Positions 22,056 through 33,893 of a stretch of 64,000 nt of DNA are shown here, in pieces. Within the stretch, counting starts at the first letter, position 1, and every line of letters starts with the position of its first letter. The stretch lies in contig CM065878.1 in assembly GCA_033439255.1 (NCBI GenBank), positions 5,084,001-5,148,000 on the forward strand, read 5' to 3'. Under the pieces are notes generated by a model, which saw nothing but the letters and a program-made list of their open reading frames with translations, did no database searches and was not told the DNA's origin. This DNA is from Hericium rajendrae. Its lineage: Eukaryota > Basidiomycota > Agaricomycetes > Russulales > Hericiaceae. The position numbers and the translations under genes were made by a program.

Positions 22056-23020
22056 TCACGCCTTCGATGGCTTTGACAGAGGTATTGAGCGGCTTTTGCA
22101 TAGCAGACGGACTAGCCAATCGGACCAGGATACATACATGTCGTCGCTGGCCACCACCCGGCGGGCACGGGCACGTCCACATCCATCCAACCCTAGTCCA
22201 CCGCCACGTGCAGCCCACGCCTCCGACCGCACGCGCATCTCGGCCTCGTCAAACACCTCGACGCGCCTGCAGATGTACCACCAGCCCACCCCGCGGACAG
22301 CAGGCGAGAAGACGCACCGAACAAGCTCAAAAACCCGAGCCGCTCGAACAGCGCGACGCTCGCTGCGTTCGACGCCCCGATGCGCGGGACGAAATGCGCT
22401 GGGCTTAGCGGGAACGGCGACACGGCGGGAGCGGGGGCGGTCACATACCGAGTAGGATCTTGAGCGCGCGCTGCGCGAGGCCTGCCGGTGGTATGCGGCT
22501 CTGCCGCACCCGAGACTATCAGCAAGGAAGAGGAAAGACATGGCGGCGTGCATCGGCGATCATGACCGCGAGCTCGGTGTCGAAGTCGTCGGCGCTGCTG
22601 CTCGGCCGGCCTTTGAGGAAGAGGTTGACGTCGCCGACCATAAGCATCGCGCGGAGCTGCGCGAGCACCGGAGGATCGTCCAGCGCGGCGCCGGCGGTGC
22701 GCACGAGGACGATGAATATCAGCTCTGGATACTCTCAGAATCGGACTGCCGTCATGTGTGTAACGGGTGGGCCGCGCACTGTCCTCGTCCTCCTGCCATT
22801 TGCCTGTGCGGAGCGCGTGAGCCGCACGGAGACAGGGGGCGGGGAGGCGGGCGCCCGCTACACGTCATACTCGTCCTCGAGTGAGATCTCCTTAATCGCA
22901 GTGAGCTCGCGCAGCTAGGGGTTCTGCATCCCTTGGTGCTAGGTCTGCCGAGCCGGTGTCAGCTTGCGATCGGGTACGCATGTGGAGGGGGACATGTTCG
23001 CGTCTGCGGTGACAGGACAA
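22056..23020 (-). pseudogene. NAT9-like GNAT N-acetyltransferase, apparently decayed
   Basis: On the minus strand, segments match the N-acetyltransferase 9 type in order: REHVPLHM, LRELTAIKEISLEDEYDV, ELIFIVL, MLMVGDVNLFLKG with DFDTELAVMIADARR, GLAQRALKILL, and IGASNAASVALFERLGF (the GNAT acetyl-CoA-side N-x-S-x-x-L-F-x-x-L-G-F pattern). Introns can be placed between several of them. A TAG at 22917-22915 and another near 22871 fall inside the N-terminal conserved part, and the segments use more than one frame. No first exon was found. Known NAT9-type proteins are cytosolic acetyltransferases. I think this copy is non-functional, though unusual splicing could hide part of the damage. Confidence 0.6.
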
Positions 23021-23099
23021 AATGCGTAAACGCGTTGGGTGCACGGAAGGGTGTCTGAAACACGCGCTATGGATGGCTCTCACAGGAGAGTCACGCTAC

Positions 23100-24050
23100 G
23101 TACGCAGCTCGCGAGATGGGAGGCCCTGGACATCGGTAGCGATAAATCGCGACGTCGAGTGTATCGATCGCATGACGGATATGAAAGGAATGCCGCGATC
23201 TCCTACAGATTGGGAAGGGCCTGTTAGTGCTTCCTGAGATCGAGGCTTTCCCAAACGACGATTGACGGCTTCAGTAGAAGCTTGCGGATGCATCAAAGAC
23301 TCAATTGCGTGTTCAGAAGCCAAGGAACCGACGTGTAATGATAAATGCATTACGACGGACGCGAGATGTGCGCGGTTTCAGAAAAAGGAAGCATGGCGAG
23401 CGGTAGGGAACGATGTCGACGCGGTCGTCGACGAGGGGGGTGTGCTCGTTGAGCCTCATGGAGGATTTGATTTCCAAGCTATTTAAGTGCACACGGCAGG
23501 AGAGACTTAGAAGTTAGAGGACCCATCGGCAGCTCGAAAACGTGACATCAATTGCAATCGATAAAATGATGCGCCGCATTCTTACGTACTTACTCGCCAG
23601 TAGCGACGTCTTCGACACATCTTCGAAATTCAATTTACCACAACGTAACGCTCTACCACCGCCACCACGGGCTCTATACGCGCCCCGCTGACGCGTCGAG
23701 AGACGCGACGCGGGTCTAGCCAAATATTTTTGGAATTGCGGACAGTGCGGACGATGGTCAGCTGGGGCGTTTTGTCAGACCAGATGTGTTTGCCAAGCGG
23801 GTTTAGGGGTATGGGGAAGCCTGGGGAAGCGCGGAGGCAACCCCGCAAAGCAAATGTGGGTGATGGGGGGATGGGGCGCCAAGGTGCCGGGGCGTGCATG
23901 ACCAAACTTACCTGACCCTGCGTCCGCCCTAAAAACAGGCCACCGATAGGATGAACAAGCCGAGCCTCCTTCTCTTTCTCTTCCCAGAATCGAGTCGTGC
24001 TCTATTTCCTGCCTTTTTTCTACATTTCCTCGTCGACAGAGACAGCATCA
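23100..24050. other. Intergenic left of the acetate-transporter gene
   Basis: No gene was recognised. A pyrimidine-rich stretch at 23968-24040 directly before the start codon at 24051 is typical of a fungal promoter and leader. Confidence 0.4.
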
Positions 24051-25218
24051 ATGGCTCCATCAGACATCGAGAAGGCCGAGATCGTGAACGCGAACCAGCC
24101 GCCGCCGCACGGCATGTCGAGAGACTCGTTCGCGACAACTCGAAGCCGGTCGGCCACTCACCACCTGGGGAATCCCAGCCCGCTGTAAGTCCCCCTGCCG
24201 AGTAGTGCCGCAGCCAATATTGACGATGCCGTCCGCCACGTCTTTTTTCCCCCGGCCGTCCATGCTCTTGCAGCGGCCTGTTCTCTTTTGCTTCGACGAC
24301 GCTCATTTTGTCGCTGTACAACACCGGCGCTCGCCACATCAACACGCCTAATGTCGTAGTCGGCATGGCGATTTTCTGCGGAGGGCTTGCCCAGCTCCTC
24401 GCCGGCATGTGGGAGTTCGCCGTCGGCAACACGTTCGGCGCAACTGGTGCGTACTTCTGTCCGTCCACTCTCCCGCGACGGGGGCGGGGGTTTCGCGGGG
24501 GGTGGGCAGGGTTCAGGGGATGCTGGCCCGTGCGCGCGGCAGAACCATACCGCGGCGGGATATAAATTCTCGCGGCCGAGCTGTCGCCGACCCCAGTCAA
24601 GCCCAGAACCTCGCTGCCAAGCGCCGGCCCCACATTCCCCACATTCCCCACACTCATGTCTGTAATGACTGGAGAGCTGACTTTCCTTTATGACGTGCAG
24701 CGTTCTCGAGCTACGGCGCGTTCTGGCTCTCGTACGCGACGATCTTAATCCCGTCCTCCGGCATCGCCGCGGCGTATGAGGCTGCGGATCCCGCGGGACA
24801 GGAACCGTCCGCGCTCGGCATCTACCTCCTCACCTGGATGCTCGTCTCGTTCTTCTTCTTGTACGTCCTGCGCCCCGGTTTCCGTTTGTACGAACGCTGA
24901 CTTTGGCGCAGCATCGCGAGCATACGCAAGAATCTCGCGTTCGGCTTGATGTTTATTCTCCTGACGCTCACGTTCATGCTCCTTTCTGCTCGTGCGTCCC
25001 TTCCTCCGCATCCTGATGCCCCGCATTAACACGCGCCCACAGACAGCTTCACCGGCTCCGTGAGCGTGGGCAAGGCCGCCGGCGTCCTGGGAGTGATCAC
25101 CGCGTTCATCGCGTACTACGCAGGCCTGTGCACGCTGCTCTCGCCCGACGACCTCTTCACGCTCCCGCTCGGCGTCGCGCTCGTCGCAAAAGGCCATCCA
25201 GGTCGCGAAGCGGAATAA
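24051..25218 (+). CDS. GPR1/FUN34/YaaH family transporter (acetate/ammonium type)
   Basis: Exons are 24051-24184, 24274-24446, 24701-24860, 24912-24991 and 25043-25218, all in phase, giving 240 aa. After a short cytosolic N-terminus comes the family signature NPSPLGLFSFASTT, then YNTGARHINTPNVVVGMA, GGLAQLLAGMWEFAVGNTFG and FSSYGAFWLSYA. Six hydrophobic segments are expected for this family, and the length fits. Family members (yeast Ady2/Ato, bacterial YaaH/SatP) move acetate or related monocarboxylates across the plasma membrane and are linked to ammonium export. The substrate is inferred from the family only. The gene looks intact and has the usual host codon use. Confidence 0.93.
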
Positions 25219-25282
25219 GCGTCTCGCCGCCGTTACCTTCAAATATCTTCCATAATGTCTAATGCACGCATACCTCATGCCT

Positions 25283-25324
25283 GTCACGTTATATCGTAGT
25301 ACGTCGCGTTATATCGTAGTACCC
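25283..25324. repeat. Short tandem repeat behind the transporter gene
   Basis: Two direct copies of CGTTATATCGTAGTAC lie about 20 bases apart, in the 3' flank of the transporter gene. Confidence 0.7.
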
Positions 25325-25374
25325 GTTCTCCGCCCGATGCGGGGAGCTCGTTTGTAGTCACTGTCGCTTATAAG

Positions 25375-25690
25375 TTATGTTTGCGCATTATGGAATAGTA
25401 CCAGTTTAGACTGTTCGTTTAGGGATCGGAGTACTGAGGTTTTTGCATTGAATGGACAGTGCTCGGCGAGCACATAGTGATCGGAGGGCAGTGCAGCGTC
25501 GCAGTCTCGTGACCATAAGCGCCCGGCTCCGAGGACTTGTTCGCCGTCTAGCCATAGCTGGAAACCTCTGGAAACACGGATCCACACCGATCATTCGCGT
25601 TTCTGAATGTGATGGTGGATATTGCGCTTGGCGACATTTCTCCGGGAGAAGTCTGTGGTTTTGTGGCGCAGTGATATTGATTGCGCCAGT
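25375..25690 (-). CDS. Unrecognised coding fragment next to a TIR element
   Basis: Minus-strand open frames at 25690-25550 (EMSPSAISTITFRNANDR) and 25587-25375 (GFQLWLDGEQVLGAGRL, CDAALPSDHYVLAEHC) have protein-like composition but no family I can name. The right-hand frame runs straight into the end of the transposable element at 25691. Beyond the element, at 26945-26905, an ATG-led frame continues in the same phase. This may be a host gene split by the insertion; the short open length makes this weak. Confidence 0.3.
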
Positions 25691-25806
25691 GGATGACTTC
25701 CCGTAAGGGTTTAGAGACGTAAATTCCTAGATTTTCCTCTCTAAACTGCTTTAGCCGAGCTTTTGATGCGAAATCGTGCGTTGCTACCCCGTTCTAGATA
25801 AGCAAT

Positions 25807-25836
25807 CTGGAAGGAGGGGTACCCCCCTCCTTCCAG
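25807..25836. repeat. Perfect 13-bp hairpin
   Basis: CTGGAAGGAGGGG, a 4-base loop, then the exact complement. It lies inside the outer TIR element just before the nested MITE. Confidence 0.85.
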
Positions 25837-25841
25837 ACCTA

Positions 25842-26306
25842 TGGTGCGGGACACCTGTAGGCCGCTACTTTTGTACAGTGGCCAAATCGGCGCAGCCGAA
25901 AAAAAAAATTATATTAAGGGCCCGGATATACGAGTTTTGCTGCTCAACACATCTGTACACTTCCAGAATGCAAGCTGACGCTGATTCGAACTCGTTCTAT
26001 GGTGCTTTCCCCTCTGAATAGTTTGTTTCGGGCAAATTTTGAGCAGCGCTCTCTGTTAGGCGCCGTCCCAATTAGGCAGTTATCACGTGTATATGTGCCA
26101 AATATGGTATATGCTTACGTGGTTGGCCAAATTTACGGGACCAAAATTAATAAGTCCGTCAGTTTTGACCCTAGCGACAATTGCTCTGGCAGGATTGTTC
26201 CTTCCCTCAAACGGAGCACTTTGGCTAGAGGGATAGAAAATCGGGTGAAAACTCGCCTTCCTATTTTGGTTGTACAAAAGTAGCGGCCTACAGGTGTCCC
26301 GCACCA
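25842..26306. mobile_element. Tc1/mariner-type MITE nested in the TIR element (465 bp)
   Basis: Inverted ends of about 36 bp are perfect. They begin TGGTGCGGGACACCTGTAGG at 25842 and are mirrored up to 26306. TA dinucleotides flank both sides (25840-25841 and 26307-26308), as expected for the Tc1/mariner superfamily. No transposase is present. The perfect ends point to a recent insertion into the older outer element. Confidence 0.88.
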
Positions 26307-26903
26307 TAAATCCATTTCCTAAACGCTTCCAAGCGTCGGCTAATGTCGGCTAGACGAAATCGTCCACGTGCCGAGCTTCCGCCAGATCCCATCGGCAGCA
26401 TGGACCACAGTGAAGGAGCAATATCAGACGCAGCGCGCGGCGGCGGAGAGAAATATCGACCAGAACGAGAGCGACAAAACATTGACTGGCCACACGCGAT
26501 GATTTGGCTCAACAGGGGCAGAGCAGCGTCCACAATCATGAACCGCGGACAGCGGTATCGTGAGGAGATGGGTTAGTATGTACGATAATAATTGTCGGGG
26601 GCTCTTGTGGGCTCGACGAGCGCATGCACATCGGTCAATGCATGTTGGAACAGCGTCTGATGGTTTTGCATGGGCCATGACGGTGACTGACGGGCTCTCA
26701 AGCTCACTTTTTATTGAAGTCCTCCTGCTGCACATGCCCAAATCGGAAGGAGTTCAGGGACGAATCTCGGCTGATGTCCGTTCGCGACAGGTTTCTAGAT
26801 TTCTAGATCTGACCTTACGGTTTAGAACCGATTTCTAAAGCTCCGCGTTTTTAGGTCTAGAAATAGAAATCTAGCGCAAAAACCTTACGGGAAGTCATCC
26901 AGT

Positions 26904-27575
26904 ACTTAGACACATGGAGATGGTGTTGTGCCTGAGGGTGCTTGGGCATGGTATCTGCAGTAACACTATAAGGGCGGATGCACGGTGCTTTATTCAGCTA
27001 TAGAGGCAACGTACTCGGGATTACATTTATTGGGCCTGCTCAACAATTTTATATAATGTAACAGGTGTAAAAAATTTTGTTAGGGGGCAGAAGGCGGGAT
27101 TGGGCGCAGGCACAATCCGATTTGGTTCCATTGGCCCCGGTGCTTTGACGAGACAGCACTTTACCGAACGGCAGCCCACGATCGCATCAAATGAAATGGG
27201 TAGAATTGTTCCCGCTTGTATTTGGAAGCCAAATCCCATGTTGATCCATCTCATGTCACAGTACCATCTCTGCGAATTCTTTTTTGACCAACCTTCCTGC
27301 AGCATCTTGTTCCCGCTGTCAAAGTGAGGCACTTCGCGCTGTGGCCTCGGAAATATCCATCTGCGGCATGATGTCCGGGCAGACTTCCGTTTCATGTCTG
27401 GCCTTCTAAATTCATGTCCACAATCTATCGTAAAATTTTTTAGATATCGGTGCGAACCGTAGGCCATCAGCTCGTTAAAATCATACCAACTACGTACGGT
27501 CGTGCGTTCGTAAGCAAAGCATTCTATCATCTATAGTAAGTTGGTCAAAAATGACAAGTGTCATAATTGGATGAA
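26904..27575. other. Unrecognised region downstream of the carrier gene
   Basis: A minus-strand open frame of 167 codons (27027-27530) starts near the end of the auxin-carrier gene but resembles nothing I know and lacks coding character. It may be 3' untranslated sequence. Confidence 0.35.
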
Positions 27576-29524
27576 TCAGAAGAGCAGTTGCAGCATGTAT
27601 GCCGTGAGCGCAGTCATTGTCACGAACATCACCGCATACTGCGGGATGAGAAACACGGAGAGATGCTCCGCGGTGCCCGTGCCGGAGTAGACTTGCGTCA
27701 GGTACACCTGCGTCGTCGCAGTCGGGAGGCACGACAGGAATCTGCGCGCCAGCATCAGCCACCTCCTCCGTCACAGGCGAAGAGGCAAGAAAGACGCACA
27801 TGCACACGAACTGCAGCACCTTGTCGTCAGCATCGATGACGCCCGCGCTGACCAGCCCCCGCACGACGAGCACGCCGATCACGGGCATCAGCAGCATCTT
27901 CCCGACCGAGAGCGCGCCGATCGCGCCGAACGGCACGTTCCCCCACGCCCCGCGCGCGACCTTCAGCCGCGCGAGCGCGCTGCCGAGCGTGATGAGCCCG
28001 AGGGGCACGCTCGCGGCGCCGACGAACGTCGCGGTGTCGAGCAAAAATGCGAGCGGCGGCTGCCCGTCGGGCGCCGCGGGGATCGGCGAATGCGCAACAG
28101 GCACGAAGAGCGCTTTGAGCGGCGTGATGAGCGTGATGGGAAAGGCGATGATGATGGAGAGCGAGGAGGGGGTCAGGAGGCCGCGGAGCACGGCGTGGGC
28201 TTCGGAGAGGATCCGAGCGCGGTGAGGATGGGCGGGCGGGAGGACAGTGCTTTCGGAGCTGAGGGGCGGGATGTTGGAGCTGGGGGCGGGCTCTAGGGGT
28301 GAAGCGCGCGGGGCGGGGTCGTCGACATACGTGATCGTGGGCGCAGGGGAGGTCATTCGGGATGGGCCGACATGCGTGATCGTCGGCGCAGGAGAGTTCA
28401 AGTACGAGAGGAGATCTATGTCGGCTGGGGATGCGGCCTCATCGTGGACAAAAGCTACGTGCTTTTCGTGGCTGCGATGCGTCTCATCCTGCTGGCACGG
28501 TGATGGCTGTTCGGCTTCCTTTCGCAGCTCCTCCGTGATCTCTGCTTCTCCAGACTTTTCAGGATACGAAATATTCTTCTCGGACATGGATTCGAGGTCA
28601 TCAACCGGCTGCACAGTGCGACGGCGGTATGCGAGTGGGTTAGCAAGGATGCGGCTCACTAACTTCTGGCGTCGCAGGCGCATTATTTCGCGAACCTCTT
28701 CCGGCTCAATGTCGGGGCCGACGTAATTTTCATAATGAGCCGATGGCCTCCCATGGGGAAGAGTGTAATCTGGCCAATGATGAAACGGTAAACAAATAAG
28801 TAGGGGAGAAGAATCTCGCAACTCACGAAGAACACGAGGATGAATGCGGCAATGTACGCGACGGCCAGATTCTGGTCCTGCGCACCGCTGAAGGGAGCCG
28901 ATGCGGTGATGCTCATTATGACCGACGTCGCTGCAACGTCGCCTTCGTTGGCCTCATTTTTCTGAGAAGCACAGATTCGACTTACGGATGTCTCCAACAT
29001 TGCCGAACGCGCCGGCGACAAGAATTCTGTACCGGAAGCGGTGTGGGACCCAAAAGAACTGCGTAACTAGCCACGCCAAGGCCATGCCAAGGGCTTCGTA
29101 GATAATTGCCACAAGGACAAGCGGCCCTGTAAGACAGAGGACCATATTGCAGAGATCAATCGTCTGGTAAATTGGACGCTTTGCAGAAGCAAGACGCATG
29201 CGGACCTAAATTATGGATGTTTTGAGAGGTGAAGGCAGGGACAATGCGGGAGAACATGAGGCACGGGAGGGCTATGTTCTGGGATGGATATTCAACATAA
29301 GTGCTTGATCATAGTACGAAAAGGAATGACTGACCAGAATGATTTGGCCTGCGCCGCGAGCCGCCACAACAGGGAAAAGGTCAGCTTTTGTGAGCGCGAA
29401 GCCAGCGCCGACATTGAGGAACCTATGCAGCACTTTCAAAATCTGGTTGAAGGCCGGAAATTGACACTCACAACCGAATCAACGGTCGTACCGATATCCA
29501 AACGATTGCACCAGCGGAAGACAT
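27576..29524 (-). CDS. Auxin efflux carrier family transporter (possible frameshift)
   Basis: Minus-strand exons include 29524-29472, 29422-29335, 29278-29206, 29126-28986, 28930-28827, a long exon to 27800 and 27741-27576. The first membrane half reads SVRPLIRL, FLNVGAGFALTKADLFP, PCLMFSRIVPAFTSQNI and GAFGNVGDIPTSVIMSI. A long disordered cytosolic loop follows. The second half has LITLGSALARLKV and ends FLSCLPTATTQVYLTQVY. This is the membrane transport protein (AEC) family, usually integral to ER or plasma membrane; fungal substrates are mostly unknown. Between TLFPMGGHRLI and NYVGPDIEPEEV (about 28735-28745) the frame changes by one base with no good intron, so either the gene is damaged or the sequence has an error there. 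Confidence 0.85.
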
Positions 29525-30560
29525 GACGGAACGCTATGTACGGCTGTCGCTTCAAGGGCAGAGAGGGCGTGCTGTGGCGTCTCGGAAATGCACCACGTCA
29601 AGCAGGCTGCCTCGCACGATGATTATGTTTCCCTGGCACGCAAGAGCTGCTGCTGGGGAACGTGGTCAACGTCAGGGAAAGATAAGACAAGCACCTTTTA
29701 AAGTGGTGTCCGGTTATGTATGATTCAACTTTTGCGAGGCCGGGCTGCGGGAGAAAACTACCGGCCGGACCGTAGATCCACAGACTCATCTGTTCCCATC
29801 GATCGAGCCCAGACTCGTTGAACCGATTCTTTAGAAGCGACGGAGGACATGTACAGCAGTAATACAGCTCCATTCGATGCAGATTAATCTCTGTTGCGGA
29901 CCTTCGTGTTCGTGTCAGTCAGCAGAAAGAGAGAAACAGGCTGAGAAATCGCTGTAACTCGCGTTGTAGCAACGGCTACTCAAACAAAAGAGACCACGAG
30001 GACGTGATCAGCCGAACGCTGTGATATCGGTGGTTGCGAACTACCGGCGAAGCTGAATAAACGCAATACTGACATGCAGCTGCGAATATTACAAGGGCTC
30101 TTCGTCAACATGTAGGCAGATGAGAATAACATGTTGTTATTGGGGGGGTAGGGACAGAGGAAGGCGGATTCTAATCTGATAAATGTTGTGCGGCAACAGG
30201 CAGCCGCGTCATGGCCAGGATTGGAACGGTCGGAAACGGTCGACCGTTTCGACCGATTTTCGACCGTTGGAAACGCACGTGCCGCAGCATCCGCAACCCG
30301 TCACGTGACCTTTTTGGATCTGGCCCCCTCCCGGCAAATCTGCAACCCTACCAACCCTACCAACCCTAGCACCGGGTTCCGGGGGAAGGAGGCGACGGGC
30401 GGCGGCAACGACTGACAGTTCGCGGCCGCGGAGGGCGTACTCGGACACGGAAAAATCATGTATATTAATGGCCATGGGCCCATACTATAATAGAGCAATG
30501 TAGAGTCGAAAAAAGGCCAGGGGAAATGCAGAATAGTGAGAAAAGAAAATATGGAAGAGC
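29525..30560. other. Intergenic with a GGTCG-rich palindromic patch
   Basis: No gene was recognised. At 30223-30290 there are repeated CGGTCGAAA and CGACCGTTT words forming overlapping inverted repeats. At 30345-30372 CCAACCCTA is repeated three times in tandem. This region may include the 3' end of the large transposon that follows. Confidence 0.4.
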
Positions 30561-31395
30561 TAAGCTGATGCCTCTGCATCAGGATCCTTATCCCAGAGGC
30601 TAGCATGAAGGTGGAGGTGCCGCGCACCCCTGTACTCAATAATGTACTCTGCATCAATCGGGGGGTCGATTTCCAGGTCTTCGTAGAGCCTCCACAGGAT
30701 GAGACCATCGGGATGGTCCTTGGCGAGGCACGTGATGACCGAAGCGCAGAAGTTGACAAGCTCGCAAGGGAAGTCGTTGCTTGTCTGTTGCTCGAGCACG
30801 GTGCGCTCACAGATGTCGGAGATGGTGGAGAGGAAGGCAATGGCATTGAAGCGCGTGCCATCGACATAGACGCCGTCCGGCTGCGGCCAAGTGGGCAGCA
30901 CGTCGCGCTCATCGGTGATCTTGACGCCGTCCGAGCAGCAGTCGCGCCGGTGGTTTTCTGGTGAGCCCAGCCCACCGGGGTACTTCACCGTCTTGCAACG
31001 TGTGCAGGTCTGCATCTTGCGCTATCGAACGCGGCATGCCAGTGACGCACGGCGCACGGGGGTCCGTCAGTCCCGAAGTCATTTGTGAGAGCGACGGAGA
31101 CATACCGGCTTCTGGTCAGGCTTCGTCAGGGTGACGACCCCGCACTGCTGGTGCCAGAATGTTTCCGTGCCATGGCCTTTAAATGCTGTAATATAGGCAA
31201 AATCATGGTAAGTAAGCAGTCTAAATAGCAAATAAGGGGCGGGCATAGCAAATAAGAGGCGGGAATAGCAAATAAGAGGCAGGTGATGGCACCGTCATTG
31301 GCGGGCGACGCGCGCGCATTTGCAGTGGGGAAATAAGCACTACCACTTTACTTACAGACGTAGTCATTGGCCTTGACTCGGAGGTGTCCCAGTCA
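30561..31395 (-). CDS. C-terminal exons of the large transposase-like gene
   Basis: Downstream of the inserted element, the minus strand continues with DTSESRPMTTS, then FKGHGTETFWHQQCGVVTL, and a cysteine-rich exon (31015-30561) with TCTRCKTVKYPG, ENHRRDCCSDGVK and PTWPQPDGVYVDGTRFN. I take these as 3' exons of the gene at 34964-38815, because strand and order agree and intron-like GT...AG gaps lie between. The CxxC...CC arrangement suggests a zinc-binding tail. The intron at 31225-31281 holds a 19-20 bp repeat in three copies. The link between the two halves is inferred. Confidence 0.55.
31225..31281. repeat. Three tandem copies of a 19-20 bp unit
   Basis: The unit ATAGCAAATAAGRGGCGGG is repeated three times within a probable intron of the transposase-like gene. 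Confidence 0.8.
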
Positions 31396-31666
31396 CTGAA
31401 ATACATTATATTCGGCAACTTGCCGAAACTGTATTACAAAAACCCCGGCAGTTGCTGCCCGGGGCCTTACCGTGCACATTATAATTCAATCCACTTAAGC
31501 CGCATTATAATGCGGCACAGCGGCACCTGGGATAGCCCAGGGGCCACGAAAAACATATGATATTGCATAAAAAAACATATCAGCCGAGATCGTAAGGATC
31601 TCGGCTGCCGACACTACTGTTCGGGACGCGCTCACCGCTCGGCTATGGGTTGCCGCTCCCGCTCGC

Positions 31667-31815
31667 CGGCGCTTCCCTCGCGCTCGCCGGCGCTTCCCTC
31701 GCGCTCGCCGGCGCTTCCCTCGCGCTCGCCGGCGCTTCCCTCGCGCTCGCCGGCACTTCCCTCGCGCTCGCCGGCACTTCCCTCGCGCTCGCCGGCGCTT
31801 CTCCGTGCGCTCGCC
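31667..31815. repeat. 21-bp minisatellite, about seven units
   Basis: The unit CTCGCCGGCGCTTCCCTCGCG repeats in tandem with few changes. It creates artificial open frames in several phases (SPALPSR on the plus strand). Confidence 0.92.
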
Positions 31816-33893
31816 GGCGCCTATCGTCCTGCCCAGTTCCCGCCGCCCACTGCACCCGCGCGTGCCGTTCCCGCTCCCGCACCGCGGCTACGCATGCATG
31901 AGACGCACGCTATCCGCCGCAAAGCGTGCGCGCCACCGTGCGATCGGGGTATCGGCGCGGGCGCTGCCTGCCCGCTTGCCGCTGGCGCGCGCTCCGCCCT
32001 GCACGCACCGTCCACTGCCTGGCCGCGCATCTGCGCTGCGCCCCGCTGGCCGCACATGGGCACAGCGTGCAGCTACGCACGGGCCTGTTGCTGCCGCGGG
32101 CGGGGCACAGGGTTGGGACGCGCGGGTACGGCGGCGCGGGGCACGGTGCTGGAGCGGGGATGGTGCTGGGGCACGGGAGCTCGTCGCTGGAGCGCGGGAG
32201 CTCGTTGCTGGAGCGCTGGAGCGCGGGAGCTCATCGCTGGAGCACGGGAGCTCGCCGCTGGAGTGCGCGGGGCACGGCGCGTGGCCTCGCGGGGACGGTG
32301 CTGGGACGCGCGGGCCACGGCGTGGTCGTGTTACGCGCATGACACGGGGTGCTGGCACGCGGGCATGGTCGTGTTACGCGCACGCGGGGTGCTGGCGTGC
32401 CGGTGTCGTGCTGGGCGCGCGGATCCGGGGCTGTTACGCGCAGGCAGCGGGCTGGATGTGGGCTGGAGGTGCTGGTGCACCGGCATGGTGCTGTTGCACG
32501 CGCGCGGGGTGCTGGCGTGCCGGTGTTGTGCTGGAGTACGTGGGCGCGACGCTGAAGCACGCGGACGCAGCGCGAAAGCTCCCGGCACGCATCGGCGGTA
32601 TGCGTGCGGGAAAGGGTGGGCGCGAAAGCGCAGCGCGTGTCGCTACGCGCGAGTGTGGTGGGGACGTCGGGTGCGCATTTGCGAGCGCGGGGAGGGGAGG
32701 TGGAGGGGAGGTGGAGGGGTGTCGTGGTGCGGCCTGTCGTGCCACGTCAGCGCGCGAGGGAGCTAGAATAAGCAGAAAATAGTTAGCAACACGAATACAT
32801 AACGAATTTGAGAGCGAAACACTTACGAATTCATGGGCTATTGAGCCCTACATTGTCCCCACTTGACTGGAGGCTTGATGGGGGGAGGAAGAGGACAGGC
32901 CCCTCAGCCACGAGCATTGCGGCGCCGATCGGCAATTGCCGAACAGGGCACCGAACGAGGCTGGCCAAACTTCGAAGAGAATTTTCAAAACCGGTAAATT
33001 TGATTCAATTCTACAAATAATACAGTAGCTGTAGATATACTGGATCGATGTAAATACGAAATTTTGTACGAATCGAATGACGTGCAAACGTACTGTGCTC
33101 GAAGCAGCGATAAGCATGTCTAAATTGGACGGCGCTTGTCAACGCGTCGAGCTCGAATCGAGGTCTCGGGCACGCCGGACATCCGATTCGAGTCGCGATT
33201 TCTTAGCATACCTCCTTCCTACCATCTATCGGTCTGCTGATATGTGTCAAGGTATACTATAGCTATGTTATTCTACTTTATTAGATTTTTTTGTGGCCCA
33301 GATCTATAGGATCGGGGCAAGAATTATGTTTTTCGATTGTGTCAGGCTGTATTCTACAGGTTTTTTGAGTCTCCAGGTCTCAATTCTTCACTAAAATATT
33401 TATACCTTCGTAAATATATCATACACAGTTTGTAAAAGCGTTTCGCATAACTCGTTTGTCCAATTTCGAAGGGATGAAGCCTGCACCACCTGAACTATGC
33501 ATTAGGGTTACCTAAGGTTACCGTATTTTCGCCTTCTTGACTCTAATATTACTGATAATCGTTCAATCTTTCTAGCATATATTATACACTACGATAGGTA
33601 CGTATATACGGTTCAAATTCGGTCATCTGCGGTCCAAAAATTGCCTACGACTCGTCTCCTCCTCCTCCCTCGGTCTTCTCGGCCTTCAGCCACCGAGGCT
33701 CGGCAAATTCCGAGCCGCGTCACAGTTGGTACGCGGCTCGTCCTCTCCCTCTGCAGCTACACCCTCCTCCCTGTCCTCCCTGTCCTCCTTCCTCTTCGTG
33801 CTCACGCGCACCTCCGCGCTCTTCGCGCGCCTCGCCTCCCTTCCGCTGGCCCTCACCGCGCATCCGCCCCGCTTCCATGCCCCTCGACCACGC

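Larger units (their letters stand above)
25691..26900. mobile_element. TIR element of unassigned superfamily (1.2 kb), host of a nested MITE
   Basis: The ends GGATGACTTCCCGTAAGG (25691-25708) and its complement (26883-26900) are perfect over 18 bp. They are flanked by AGT on both sides (25688-25690 and 26901-26903), suggesting a 3-bp duplication. Without the nested insertion the element is about 740 bp. It encodes no recognisable transposase. An inner hairpin lies at 25807-25836. The superfamily could not be assigned from these ends. Confidence 0.75.

Noticed and set aside
27027-27530. 167-codon minus-strand frame downstream of the carrier gene
   Set aside because: No family resemblance, no intron signals and atypical composition; more likely untranslated sequence.
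31645-32782. Long open frames in the GC-rich arms of element c
   Set aside because: They arise from 18-21 bp minisatellites and GC bias; several overlapping frames on both strands are equally open.
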